NCBI RefSeq assembly: GCF_027158205.1 | Contig: NZ_JAPVLU010000011.1 | Span: 124,001-188,000 of the forward strand | DNA length: 64,000 bases | Source of the DNA: Streptomyces sp. H39-S7 | GTDB taxonomy: Bacteria > Actinomycetota > Actinomycetes > Streptomycetales > Streptomycetaceae | Reading direction: 5' to 3' | Part shown: piece by piece, positions 43,441 through 52,509 of the stretch | Layout of the letters: each line of letters starts with the position of its first letter | How positions within the stretch are numbered: the stretch's first letter is position 1 | The notes under the pieces: model-generated | Seen by the model: only the letters and a program-made list of their open reading frames with translations | Databases searched by the model: none | What the model was told of the DNA's origin: nothing | Program-made: the position numbers and the translations under genes

Positions 43441-43912
43441 TGCCCCTGGACTCGAACCGAGTCCCGTCCCGCACTGAGCGCGCAGCCCCAGACACAAAGG
43501 AGCAGCGCAAGCTCCCCCCGTGGACTCACGCAGGTGCACCACCCCTGCCCCGAAGGCGACGTCGACCACCGACGACGCCCGACGGATGGTGCGGCCCTTG
43601 AACGCTCCCCCGCACGCCCGCGGCTCGGCGCGATACTCCGTGCCGTGGCAGCGAAAGGCGGGAGCGCACCGACCTCAAGAACTACCGGCCGCCAAGCGCC
43701 CGCCAGTGAGGGTCGCCTCCGCGGCTCCGGCTCCGGCCGCGTGGCATCCCGACGTGCGTGACGAATTGCCGCATGTCGGAGTCGTCCGCAAGGCCCTCGA
43801 CTTCGGTTCGACTCGGTCCGAATTCGGGCAACGAGCGTCCCATCAGAGGAGGTTGACGCGCGTTGACAACTTCGGGCACTCTCGTTGCGTCCACGAACCA
43901 TCCCGAGGAGAC
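43441..43912. other. Non-coding region upstream of the M15 peptidase
   Basis: 470 bases; plus-strand frames are open but lack codon bias. Near 43445-43460 a short stretch resembles the T-arm of a tRNA on the minus strand, but no tRNA can be folded. Contains the peptidase promoter region. Confidence 0.4.
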
Positions 43913-44650
43913 ATGATGCTGAGACGTTCCGCACGCACCTTGCTTGCGATTGTCATGTTTGCGTCAACTCTACTGTTCGGCACCGCCCTGACCGTCGGCC
44001 CTGCGCACGCCGACGGCTGCTACTCCTGGGGGCGCAGCCTCGGCCCGGGCACCAGCGGCGAGGACGTCCGGCAGCTGCAGATCCGCGTCGCCGGGTATCC
44101 GGGCTACGGCGGAGTACTGACGATCGACGGCCAGTTCGGACCGGCCACCAAGTCGGCCGTCATCCGCTTCCAGCAGGCGTACGGCCTCGCGGCCGACGGC
44201 GTCGCAGGATCGCAGACGTTCGGTGAGATCTACGCGCTGCAGGACGACGACTGCACTCCGGCGCACTTCACGTACGCGGAGATGAACCGCTGCAACTCCG
44301 ACTGGTCGGGCGGCGCGGTGAGCGCCGCGACGGCACGGGCCAATGCGCTGCAGGCCATGTGGAAGCTGGAGGCGCTCCGGCACGCGCTGGGCGACCGCCC
44401 GCTGAGCACCAGCAGCGGTTTCCGGTCCGCGTCCTGCAACAGCGCCGTGGGCGGTGCGGCAGGCAGCAACCATCTCTACGGCCGGGCGATCGACCTGATC
44501 GGCTCCCCAAGTTTCTGCCAGATCGCGCTGGAGGCCCGTTACCACGGGTTCAACGAGATCCTGGGCCCGGGCTACCCGGACCACAGCGACCACGCACACC
44601 TCGGCTCGCAGGGCTCGCGCTTCTGGTCCGCTTCGAGCTGCGGTATCTGA
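43913..44650 (+). CDS. Secreted zinc D-Ala-D-Ala carboxypeptidase (M15) with peptidoglycan-binding domain
   Basis: 245 residues, ATG 43913 with GAGGAG upstream. Signal peptide (basic MLRRSART, hydrophobic core, AHA-D cleavage). Residues ~35-100: PG_binding_1 domain (GEDVRQLQIRVAGYPGYGGV, IRFQQAYGLAADGVAGSQTF). C-terminal M15 catalytic domain: GSNHLYGRAIDL (SxHxxGxAxD) and HSDHAHLG supply the zinc ligands His, Asp and His. Very similar in plan to the Streptomyces albus G carboxypeptidase. Extracellular remodelling of stem peptides. Confidence 0.93.
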   Translation: MMLRRSARTLLAIVMFASTLLFGTALTVGPAHADGCYSWGRSLGPGTSGEDVRQLQIRVAGYPGYGGVLTIDGQFGPATKSAVIRFQQAYGLAADGVAGSQTFGEIYALQDDDCTPAHFTYAEMNRCNSDWSGGAVSAATARANALQAMWKLEALRHALGDRPLSTSSGFRSASCNSAVGGAAGSNHLYGRAIDLIGSPSFCQIALEARYHGFNEILGPGYPDHSDHAHLGSQGSRFWSASSCGI

Positions 44651-44743
44651 CCTGCCCCGGTGGGCCGTGGCCGTTCGCGGTGTCATACGGCCTACCTGTA
44701 TCGATCACGAGCGCTGTTGACAGTTGTGGGTCTTGAACATGGC

Positions 44744-44796
44744 GAAGACCTCCGGTGTGGTGGAGCTGTCCAGAAACACACCACGCGGAGGTCTTC
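44744..44796. repeat. Long inverted repeat before the IS481 remnant
   Basis: GAAGACCTCC (44744-44753) pairs with GGAGGTCTTC (44787-44796), and inner TGTGGTG pairs with CACCACA-like sequence, giving a long imperfect hairpin ending at the transposase GTG. Could be a leader structure or an end of the insertion sequence. Confidence 0.55.
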
Positions 44797-44900
44797 GTGT
44801 CCCACCGTAACGCCCGGCTGACCGTCTTGGGCAGACGACTGCTGGTCGAACGTGCCCTATCGGGCCGCCCGGTTGCTCATGTCGCGGCCGAGACCTCGGA
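44797..44900 (+). pseudogene. IS481-family transposase N-terminal scrap
   Basis: GTG 44797: SHRNARLTVLGRRLLVERAL, then SGRPVAHVAAE, the usual beginning of IS481 transposases (HTH region). It breaks off after ~33 codons. No DDE domain. Confidence 0.65.
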
Positions 44901-45092
44901 CGGGTTCCCCCCGCCCACACCGGGGAAGGAGCAACATCAACTGACGGACCGGGGATCAGTTTCCACCCGTCGGAACTGGCGCACAATTCAAGGTTCAGGC
45001 ACGGATTCCGTGAAGGTGACCAAAAGTCGGTTACGTTCTGTGGTCGGTTTTCTGCTCGGGCCGCTGCGCTGGGCAGAGCTCTGTGCGCGAGA

Positions 45093-45449
45093 ATGTTCGA
45101 CATGACGACTTGAAGAGCATCGGCCGGGCGACAGCATTGGCGAAAGGTCGGGAGCTGGGACACGGTTCCTGACGGTGATCGACACGTCTGCGCCGACTGC
45201 GGAACGCCCGTCAGTTCCTACCAGTACCGTTTCCATCCGCCCGAGTCCTCGATGTTCGAGCGGTGCATCGGGCTCGCCTGGTGTTCCGCTTGCCGGATCT
45301 ACTCCGGCAACATGGCGCAGGTCCCGCAGAAGCGAGTCCTGGTCGACCTCCTCGCATCTCTTCCTCTTGAGCAGCGAGAACGGCTTCTGCGTTCGGAGAC
45401 CCGACTCATCGAGTACCTGGACCGCCAGGCCCGAGGAGCCAGAAGTTAG
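45093..45449 (+). pseudogene. Zinc-ribbon passenger ORF of the ISL3 element
   Basis: From ATG 45093 an in-frame TGA at 45111 interrupts a frame that otherwise continues to 45449; ATG 45252 gives a 65-residue product. The full frame contains DRHVCADCGTPVSSYQYRFH and CIGLAWCSACRIYSGNM, two CxxC pairs forming a zinc ribbon, then a helical tail (LVDLLASLPLEQRERLLRSE). An accessory gene inside the IS; function unknown. Whether translation starts at 45252 or the gene is dead cannot be decided. Confidence 0.5.
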
Positions 45450-46994
45450 GGTCGACGGCTGGCCGCGGCCAGGAGGAGCCGCTTGCGCAGCAGTGGAAGT
45501 TTCGCTCTGCCGAACATACTGCGCTTGAGGGCTTTGAGATCGTTGATGCGGCCTTCGACCGGGCCGGAGAAACATTCGGTGCTCATGCCGAAGACGACGG
45601 CGTCGAGGTCGGCGATCAGCCCGGCGGCGAAGGAGGCCAGCCCGCACTGCTGATCGGCACAGACATCGGCGATCCATCCGCGCAGCCGTTCTCCTTCACG
45701 GTTGGTCATGATGCTCGCGAACGTCCGGACGTGGGTGATGGCGGCCGTGAGCTCGGGCGAAAGGGCCAGCAGCGTCTTGAGCCGCAGCTGGTCGTCGTCG
45801 CGCAGGTGGTCGGGGTGGCTCATGATCCAGCGGGTGGCTTCGCGGGGCAAGGGAGGCCGGGCCATCGGCGGACGGTTGGCTGCGGGCCGGCGTCCGGGAC
45901 GCAGCGGGTGGACGTAGGCGCGCAGGGTGCTTTAGGCGCAGCAGGCCCCGCGTTCTTGCAGCTCGCGGTGGAGGGTCGGCAGGTTCGTGCAGCCCTCGGC
46001 AATCCGTTGCTCCAAGTAGGGCCGGTAGCGGTCGAGTTTGCTGGTCTGGTCTAGCCACTGGCCGTGCAGCATTGCCTCCGGGTTGGCGGCGCGAGCGTAC
46101 TTGCGGACCGTGGTGCGGCCCAGTCCGAGCCGGTGGGCGACTTCGCGCGGGCTCAGGCCCTGCTCGACCTGGGCGCAAACCGCGGCGTAGGTGTCGCGGA
46201 GCCGGTCGAGGAACGATCCCGCGGGGTAGGGCTCGGATGGCTCCTGGCCGATGGAGGCCGGCACAGGCCCCGGTTCGGGTTTGGGTTCGGGCGAAGGCTC
46301 CGGCTCGACGAGGACGCGGAGGAGGACGCGGTGGTGGGAGACCAGGCGTTCGACGGCTTCGCCGAGGTTGTGCCAAACATGCCATTTGTCTGCGCAGTGC
46401 TGGGCCTGCGGGGCACCGATGCGGGGCGCCTTCGGCGAAGAACGCCGCGCGGTCGCGGCAGACGATCTCCACGCCGGAGTGCTCGCGCAGCCATGCGCCC
46501 AGGGTCTCGGCCTCCCGGTCGGGCAGCAGGTCCAGGGGCTGGTGGATCTCGCAGTCGATCAGGATCGTGCCGTACCGGCGGCCCTTCCTCGTCGCGAACT
46601 CATCCACTCCCAGCACCAGCCCCAGCCGGACCACGGCGCGAGCGGCCAGAACGACAGCAAGAGCACCGACGATCCGCTGCAGGACGGGCGTTCGCCGACT
46701 GTAACGGCTGGTCAACCCTTCGACCTGTTCGGTGAAGGTCACTCTCGCGCAGCCGCTGTTGTCGCAGAACAGGCGGCGCACCGACAACTCTATGAGTACC
46801 TGCCGGGTGCCGACCGGTGCATCGGCGATCCTGCGTCCGTAGCGGCTGTGCACCCGCATCGACGATGCCCCGCACCCCGGACACGCGGCCGCCGTCCCGC
46901 CCTTTGTGCTCGCCGCGATCCGCAGCACGCCACTCTCCACCACCACGCGTTCCACCAGCACCGTTACCAGGTGCGGGAACACCAACTCCGGCAA
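45446..46994 (-). pseudogene. ISL3-family transposase, frameshifted and with a nonsense codon
   Basis: Start 46994. The N-terminal zinc-binding region has CPGCGASS and [11 protein letters not shown]. The catalytic domain starts [20 protein letters not shown] (first Asp) and reaches [14 protein letters not shown] (second Asp). At about 46428 the coding frame shifts to [18 protein letters not shown] and the HTH-like insert [20 protein letters not shown]. An in-frame stop at 45932 separates the C-terminal part, which continues to CFSGPVEGRINDLKALKRSM with the final Glu. Two lesions mean no active enzyme. Confidence 0.85.
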
Positions 46995-47169
46995 GGTCTC
47001 ACACGACCGAAGGATGATAACCGGGATGACGGAGCGTCACCGGCGCAAGGAAGCGGCGATCCACTGCACGGAATCCGTGCCTGAACCCAATTCAAGCGTC
47101 GCCGACCCTCGAGAAGGAGCGGCTCGCTGTGGCCTTACGAACTCCTCTGCCGGATCGTATCTTTGGGTC

Positions 47170-48045
47170 ATGGAAACTCGGTATCCCGGCTCGCTTGAGG
47201 AAGTTGTGTTACCCGTGACAGCTGGATGGCGGCTGCTGTTCGTGCCCAGCAGGGCCCGCGAGCTGGCTGCCGCGCTCGGTGGGAGCATCATGGTCCCGCC
47301 GGTTGTCGCAGCCCCACTTCTGCTGGCCGCTCTGGTGGCCGCCGTGATCTCGGGGAACTCATTCTTCTGGGGCAGTTTCTGGGTCCTACTGGCGCTCGCG
47401 GTGGTCGCAGTGATCGTGCTCGCCGTGGCCATGATGTACGTCACGGTCTCCCTGATGGTGCGGTGGGTCGAGCTCCGCCCCCTGGGAACTCCGGCCCAGG
47501 TCGTGATCGGCCGCTTTCTGCGTTCATCGACCATGGCGATGGCTGATCTGCAGCGAGTCGTCGTCATCGAGCGATTCAGTCTGGGGCAGCGACAGTCGAT
47601 CAAGGTGGTGTTGCATACCGCCAGCGAGACGGTGGAGTGCGAACCGGCGACGTCCGCGCCGCTCTCTCGGGTCGACGCACAGGAGCTGACCGGCTGGTTG
47701 ACCGAGCAACTCGGCCAGTTTCAGGTGGCGGTGGAGCGTCAGAGGGAGGTCGAGCGAAACTTCCTGCGTCCGGACGAGTGGTGGACCCGGTCCCACACCG
47801 CCGAGCTGTGGCGGGTACCCGTCGGCGAGGTCGACGGCATAGCCGCCCAACGCGGCGTCGAAGGCTACCAGTACACGCCCCGGGCATCCGCGATGTACAG
47901 CCCAGGTACGTCGGTCACCGTCTACGACCCGGGCCGGGCCTACGACGTCGCCGAAGAACTCCGCGCGGAACGAGCCGCCGGTCAGGATGCCGACAGCACG
48001 GCGGCCCCCGGCCCGGCCGAGGACGACACAAGGGATTCCCGCTGA
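47170..48045 (+). CDS. Two-helix membrane protein, unknown function
   Basis: 291 residues, ATG 47170. Two adjacent membrane helices at ~40-105 (VPPVVAAPLLLAALVAAVIS, FWVLLALAVVAVIVLAVAMM), then a cytosolic domain: VELRPLGTPAQVVIGRFLRS, LQRVVVIERFSLGQRQSIKV, and a C-terminal part (WWTRSHTAELWRVPVGEVDG, Asp-rich tail). The central portion looks like a PH-like beta domain. Unknown role. The ISL3 element sits 82 bp upstream and may have replaced its promoter. Confidence 0.75.
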   Translation: METRYPGSLEEVVLPVTAGWRLLFVPSRARELAAALGGSIMVPPVVAAPLLLAALVAAVISGNSFFWGSFWVLLALAVVAVIVLAVAMMYVTVSLMVRWVELRPLGTPAQVVIGRFLRSSTMAMADLQRVVVIERFSLGQRQSIKVVLHTASETVECEPATSAPLSRVDAQELTGWLTEQLGQFQVAVERQREVERNFLRPDEWWTRSHTAELWRVPVGEVDGIAAQRGVEGYQYTPRASAMYSPGTSVTVYDPGRAYDVAEELRAERAAGQDADSTAAPGPAEDDTRDSR

Positions 48046-48250
48046 CATGGTCGGGCCGGTCCTGGCCTGGCTCGAAGACTGCACTCCATGAGCGGGCGGA
48101 TGGCATCGCCTGTGTGGTGACGAAGCCCGTCGGAGCCAACCCGAAGTGCCCTCCGTCAGGCCGCAGCGGCCCGGCGACGAGGTCAGTGCCGCCGTCGACG
48201 CGGCGACCACGCCGCCTGCATGGCTCACCCATGAGGGAACAGCCGAGTGG

Positions 48251-48614
48251 TCAAGGGTCGGTGAGACTGACCGCCCTTCGGGGAGACGGGACAACGGTGG
48301 TGCGCATCCCGCGCAGGCTGCGGTTGCGTGTGGCCTGGTTGACGCGGCGCGGCCCGCAGTAGAGGCCGTCCTCGGGCAGGACGTCGATGTCGGTATGCCA
48401 GTCCACGGGCAGCTCGCAGTCCGCCGTCGCGCACGGCCCTGTGGTCGCGGCTTCAGCATCGGCTGCTTCTTCCTCGGCCCACTGCTGCAACCTGGCTGGC
48501 TGCGCTGCCTGCTCGGCTTCACGGTGGGCCCGGTCCGCGTTGTGGCGTTGGCGTTGCTGCCTGGCCGCCTTGATGTTCAGCCGGCTGTGCCCGCGCGACT
48601 TCCGCAAGCTCATC
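48251..48614 (-). CDS. Hypothetical basic protein, 5' end probably disrupted by an IS
   Basis: Frame from 48614: a basic helical start (NIKAARQQRQRHNADRAHRE, QAAQPARLQQWAEEEAADAE), then GPCATADCELPVDWHTDIDV and LYCGPRRVNQATRNRSLRG with several Cys suggesting a small zinc motif. The first ~15 codons are antisense to the start of the IS5-type transposase, so the true N-terminus was probably lost at the insertion junction near 48570. Function unknown. Confidence 0.5.
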
Positions 48615-49298
48615 ACGATGCTGCGCCGCGGCGGCGCGGACACGGTGCGGCCAGGCTCACCGTGGGGGTTGCCGCTTGAGGATCGGGAACTCCTGGTCGT
48701 GGCCTACTGGCGGACAAACCTGACGCTGCGCCAGCTCGCGCCGCTGTTCGGTGTATCCAAGTCTGCGGCCGACCGCATCATCGATCATGTCGGCCCGCTG
48801 CTCGCGCTCCAACAGCGACGGCGCTTCCCCAAAGACGCTGTCCTGATCGCTGACGGCACTCTCGTACCCACCCGTGATCATTCCATCGCGGAGAAGTCGA
48901 AGAACTACAGGTACTCCACCAACCACCAGGTCGTCATCGATGCCGACACCCGCTTGGTCGTCGTGGTCGGCAGACCCCTTCCCGGAAATCTCAACGACTG
49001 TAAGGCCTGGGCAGAGCCTGGCGCCAAGGCGGCCGTCGGCATGGCGACTGTCATCGCCGACGGCGGATACCCGGGCACCGGCCTCGTCATCCCGCACCGT
49101 CGGCCCAAGGACGGGGTGCTCACCGAGTGGCAGGTGGAGCACAATCGTGGACACAAGCAGGTCCGCGCCCGCGTCGAGCACGTCTTCCCCCGAATGAAGG
49201 CCTGGAAGATCCTGCGTGACTGCCGAATCAGGGGCGAAGGCGTCCACCGCGCAATGCTCGGCATCGCCCGCCTGCACAACCTGGCCTTGAGTGGATGA
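48573..49298 (+). CDS. IS5-family transposase
   Basis: 241 residues from ATG 48573. HTH region YWRTNLTLRQLAPLFGVSKS, first catalytic Asp in DAVLIADGTLVPTRDHSIAE, second in ATVIADGGYPGTGLVIPHRR, final Glu in QVRARVEHVFPRMKAWKILR. The DDE triad appears complete and the frame intact, so it may be active; the length is slightly short for the family. I did not identify terminal repeats by eye. Confidence 0.85.
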   Translation: MFSRLCPRDFRKLITMLRRGGADTVRPGSPWGLPLEDRELLVVAYWRTNLTLRQLAPLFGVSKSAADRIIDHVGPLLALQQRRRFPKDAVLIADGTLVPTRDHSIAEKSKNYRYSTNHQVVIDADTRLVVVVGRPLPGNLNDCKAWAEPGAKAAVGMATVIADGGYPGTGLVIPHRRPKDGVLTEWQVEHNRGHKQVRARVEHVFPRMKAWKILRDCRIRGEGVHRAMLGIARLHNLALSG

Positions 49299-49319
49299 CG
49301 CAGGGGAGGCTGGCTACCG

Positions 49320-49634
49320 TCAGTCGATTATCGGGCCGGCAGCCGACCAGCGCTGGCCGCGGGGCCTCCGATGTCCGGAATCCAGCCGAGTACCGCTCGC
49401 ATCGACGACTGCGTAGTCGACAACGATCTTGTATGGGTCGCCGTCCTCATATAGCCACACGGTGACGCAGCCTTTCGAGACATAGGTGTCGAACCAGACA
49501 TCAACACCCTCCGCCTCGGAACGGACTGTGAATGCCTCCCCTGGTTTCATCCAGTAGTCCTCACAGTACGGCTCGATGAAGAGACAGAGCTCGGTGTCGC
49601 CCCGGTTCTCTATCGGCATGCTGCTGCGACCCAC
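49320..49634 (-). CDS. Small hypothetical protein
   Basis: 104 residues from GTG 49634 (GGGGGA upstream) or 99 from ATG 49619. Beta-rich soluble protein: ENRGDTELCLFIEPYCEDYW, KPGEAFTVRSEAEGVDVWFD, CVTVWLYEDGDPYKIVVDYA. Family not recognised. Lies between two insertion sequences. Confidence 0.65.
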   Translation of the reverse strand: MGRSSMPIENRGDTELCLFIEPYCEDYWMKPGEAFTVRSEAEGVDVWFDTYVSKGCVTVWLYEDGDPYKIVVDYAVVDASGTRLDSGHRRPRGQRWSAAGPIID

Positions 49635-49731
49635 TGGTCCCCCAAGATCGATACCCCTCGGCCCCTCGACACACTAGCCGCCAGCGCCGTCCCGCTACTG
49701 CGGGGGACATCACTCTCGCATTACGGGACAA

Positions 49732-50456
49732 GCCTCAGGGCTTGCAGATCATTAACACGTCTTCTTGATCTTGTTGTTGGGTTCGCTGCTCTGGGTGAGG
49801 ACCCGTCCCTGGAGGGGTGCGAGGGCGGCGGGTGGGGTGGTCGCTGGTGAGATGACGATGCCGCGTACTTCGAGCAGTTTCCTGATTTTCAGCAGGGTGC
49901 GGTGCATGGCGGTAGGGGTGCTGTTTCCCCTCCAAGGTCTTGACGTTGGCCTGCAGGCTGAAACCCTCCTCCCGCAGCAGGTCGGCGACAGTGTCCGCGC
50001 TGACTTTGTGCCCGGCCCCAGCCAGCTCTGCCGCGAGAGTACGGGTCGATTTCAGCGTCCACCGCAGCGGCGACATCGGATCACCTCGCACATCGGGTTC
50101 GACCAGCGCCAGCAGTGCCGGCCGCAGCCCCGGATTCAGAACCACGACACGCTTGCGTCCCCGCCAGGACGCCGGATCCGGCCCAACGGCTCCTCACCGG
50201 ATTCCCGCTCGAACACGCCATGGCGGACTGTCGTCTCGCTGACTCCCGCCGCCCTCGCGACAGCGCGGACACCACCGTGTCCCAGCAGTCGGGCCTCAGT
50301 CCCCATCAGTAGCCGTCGCTGCCGCTCGTCCAGATGCTGGAACAACACCATGAACTTCGCCGAGAGTTGGTCTCGGGTCTCGTCCGGAATTGCCATACCA
50401 CCTCAACGAGCCCCAGACAGGGAAGCAACACCTTGATTCCCTGCAAGCCCTAAGGC
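49732..50456. mobile_element. Internally deleted ISAzo13-type element with both ends
   Basis: GCCTCAGGGCTTGCAG (49732-49747) and the complement of GCCTTAGGGCTTGCAG (50441-50456) match at 15 of 16 positions and bracket the transposase remnant. The element is 725 bp, about half the usual size, so it is a non-autonomous deletion derivative. No obvious target duplication. Confidence 0.75.
49735..50396 (-). pseudogene. ISAzo13-family transposase remnant
   Basis: ATG 50396: AIPDETRDQLSAKFMVLFQH, then GGVRAVARAAGVSETTVRHG. A frameshift near 50150 leads to NPGLRPALLALVEPDVRGDP, MSPLRWTLKSTRTLAAELAG and LREEGFSLQANVKTLEGKQH, the conserved ISAzo13 N-terminal half. The sequence then becomes unrelated and the catalytic half is missing. 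Confidence 0.8.
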
Positions 50457-50509
50457 CATCGACCGGCACGGAGCAATGCGTTCGAGAGCGCCCCTTGGGC
50501 GGTGTGGGG

Positions 50510-51340
50510 TCAGCCGATGATGGCGACCGGGGCGTCCCAGGCGTTGCGGTCGACGGGGAGGGTGTAGCCGCCGCGGGTCTCTTTGCTGTTGGCCTGGTAC
50601 TGGTGGGCCCGGCTGTGGTCGGTGTACAGCTTCGGGTTCCAGGGCCAGTCCTTGGTGGTGGTCTCCTGGCCGTTCCACAGGGCGTACCAGAGGTTGCCCG
50701 GCAGGTCTGTACGGTCCTGGGCGGTGGCGATGGCCTTGGCGCTGGAGGTGCTGAAGCCGTAGAGGCCGCCGCGGTAGGTCTTGGTGCGGAGGGTCTTGCT
50801 GAAGGCCCGTACGTAGGTGAGGGTGGCGTCGTTGCAGGCCTTGTCGGCGGTGTTGTACGACTCCATGTTGAGGTAGACGGGGCTGCCGGCCTTCATGCCG
50901 AGGGCTGCGGCCTTGGCGATCGCGTCGTTGGCGTTGCTGACCCCGACAGCGGTGGCGGTCGCTGCGGTGAACCGTTCCTTGTTGCCGCTGGTCTGGCAGG
51001 GCGGCTGAGCGCCGACGTAGAGGGGGATGACCCGCCAGCCGGCGGTGTCGACCGACTTGACCCAGGACTTGGTCAGGTTGGGCTGGGCGCACCCGCGGTT
51101 CTTTCCGCCGATGTAGACCGCGACACCGCTGTAGTAGTTGTCCTTCTTCCACGCGTTCATCGCGGCGAGGGAGGGGGCGGTGCAGGCGTCGAACGCCCGG
51201 CCTGTGTAGGTCTTCTGGGCCGGCCACGTCGTGGCCGCCATCGAGGTCTGCGCCACGACCCCGGCACCGGCTACGACGACGACGCTTGTCGTCGCCAGGG
51301 CGATGTAGCGGCCTTTTTTCGACAACCGGTGCTTCGGCAT
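50510..51340 (-). CDS. Secreted DUF1906 (glycoside-hydrolase-like) protein
   Basis: 276 residues, ATG 51340 with GGGGCGGGGA upstream. Signal peptide: PKHRLSKKGRYIALATTSVV followed by a hydrophobic stretch and SMAA. The mature part is a DUF1906/Rv2525c-like TIM-barrel domain: GRAFDACTAPSLAAMNAWKK, GVAVYIGGKNRGCAQPNLTK, WRVIPLYVGAQPPCQTSGN, SPVYLNMESYN, YGFSTSSAKAI. Related to GH25-type folds; probably acts in the cell wall, substrate unproven. The Cys pairs probably form disulfides. Confidence 0.9.
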   Translation of the reverse strand: MPKHRLSKKGRYIALATTSVVVVAGAGVVAQTSMAATTWPAQKTYTGRAFDACTAPSLAAMNAWKKDNYYSGVAVYIGGKNRGCAQPNLTKSWVKSVDTAGWRVIPLYVGAQPPCQTSGNKERFTAATATAVGVSNANDAIAKAAALGMKAGSPVYLNMESYNTADKACNDATLTYVRAFSKTLRTKTYRGGLYGFSTSSAKAIATAQDRTDLPGNLWYALWNGQETTTKDWPWNPKLYTDHSRAHQYQANSKETRGGYTLPVDRNAWDAPVAIIG

Positions 51341-52131
51341 TCCCCGCCCCAAAAACATTCAGGCTCCGGGTCTCCGGAGCCTGGTCATCATATGCGGAGG
51401 CGGTTCGACGACAGTGACCGGCCAGGTCCTCCGACACCGCCCCCAGGCCAGGGCGGGCTGCGATCCGCCCTGCCGCCATACGCGAACCGCCGGGCGCCCG
51501 TCGCAACAGCCGGTCTTCGACCCGTCCGACTCGGAGCCGACCTCTGGACGCATGCAAGAAACGCGCGACAGACCCTGAACGCACTCAGCCGCGCAACGAG
51601 CATCCACGTCTGGTCCACACAGATCTCGCTGCCCATGTCAGCTCAGCAACGGCAGCCTTCGACAAGAAACGCCGGGAGAGGGACAGGCACCGGTACGCAG
51701 AATGCCCGAGCGACTCCCCGTTCCACGGACCCAGCGCGCTCAGACGATCGAACTGACGCCGTGGCAGGTGCGGCACGCCGTGGCGCGTGGCTACGTAGAG
51801 GCCGGACAGGTCATGGGGCGCGAGCTCGCGGAGCTTGGCCGACGATTTGCTCCAGCAGGGCACGGTACTCGGCGTTCAGCCCCCTCGGCGTGCTTGAACT
51901 CAGGGGTCTCCACCCAGAGCAACCCACCATGCAGCAACTGCTATCCACGATCGTGAGCAGCAGGTCGGGGGGTAGCGCTGGGTTGCGGCCGCACGGCCGC
52001 GCCCCATACCTGCCGGTCTTGCAGTACACACCGCCCGCCCGGGGAATCCGGGCATGTGCCCCAAAGCAGCAACCGGACAGCAGCGGTAACAGGACGGAGC
52101 CGTTCAGGGCGCGGCAGTCGCCGGACATCGC
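51341..52131. other. Long stretch without a recognisable gene
   Basis: About 790 bases. Several open frames exist on both strands, for example around 51702-51950 (TIELTPWQVRHAVARGYVEA on the plus strand), but codon bias is inconsistent and nothing is recognisable. Probably decayed sequence plus the DUF1906 promoter near 51350-51400. Confidence 0.4.
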
Positions 52132-52290
52132 TTAGCAGCGTGCGGCGAGGCCGTTCTCGAATCCCTCGCCGCACGCGTCGCCACAGCGCCAGAACGTCGC
52201 GGCCGCAGTGTGGGACAGGTAGGCCGGGGCGACTTCGAGCATGCAGATGGCCTCATGGCTAGGAGCTCGTAACAAGGTCTTGTTGAGGTG
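52132..52290 (-). pseudogene. Gene remnant
   Basis: Minus frame with strong G/C third positions: HEAICMLEVAPAYLSHTAAA, then TFWRCGDACGEGFENGLAAR to TAA at 52132. No convincing start. Tail of an unknown protein. Confidence 0.3.
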
Positions 52291-52509
52291 TCCTGGTCGA
52301 GCGTGGCAGGGGGCTGATGCTGCCGCTCGCGGCCCCTTTCTGCATCCAGTTCACCGGGCACCCCCCCGGGGGCGTCCTGCCCGGTACCGATCCCACCGGA
52401 TGAACCAGGCATCATGATCCGGGCTCCTCGCCGTGCTTGGCACAGTGCGGAGGGCCTGGAAGGCTCGCCCCTGACAGGCGATGCCAGGTGTGAATAACGG
52501 AGGCAGATC

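Larger units (their letters stand above)
44992..47087. mobile_element. ISL3-family insertion sequence with 8-bp target duplication
   Basis: 2096 bp bounded by terminal inverted repeats GGTTCAGGCACGGATTCCG (44992-45010 and its complement 47069-47087) and flanked on both sides by CAATTCAA (44984-44991 and 47088-47095), the 8-bp duplication expected for ISL3. Inside are a rightward zinc-ribbon passenger ORF and a leftward ISL3 transposase, whose stops overlap. The transposase is inactivated, so the copy is probably immobile unless complemented. It inserted just upstream of the membrane-protein gene at 47170. Confidence 0.9.

Noticed and set aside
43440..43475. tRNA-like T-arm on the minus strand (GGTTCGAGTCC-like)
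   Set aside because: The T-stem has a mismatch and no acceptor, D or anticodon arms can be folded upstream; not a tRNA.
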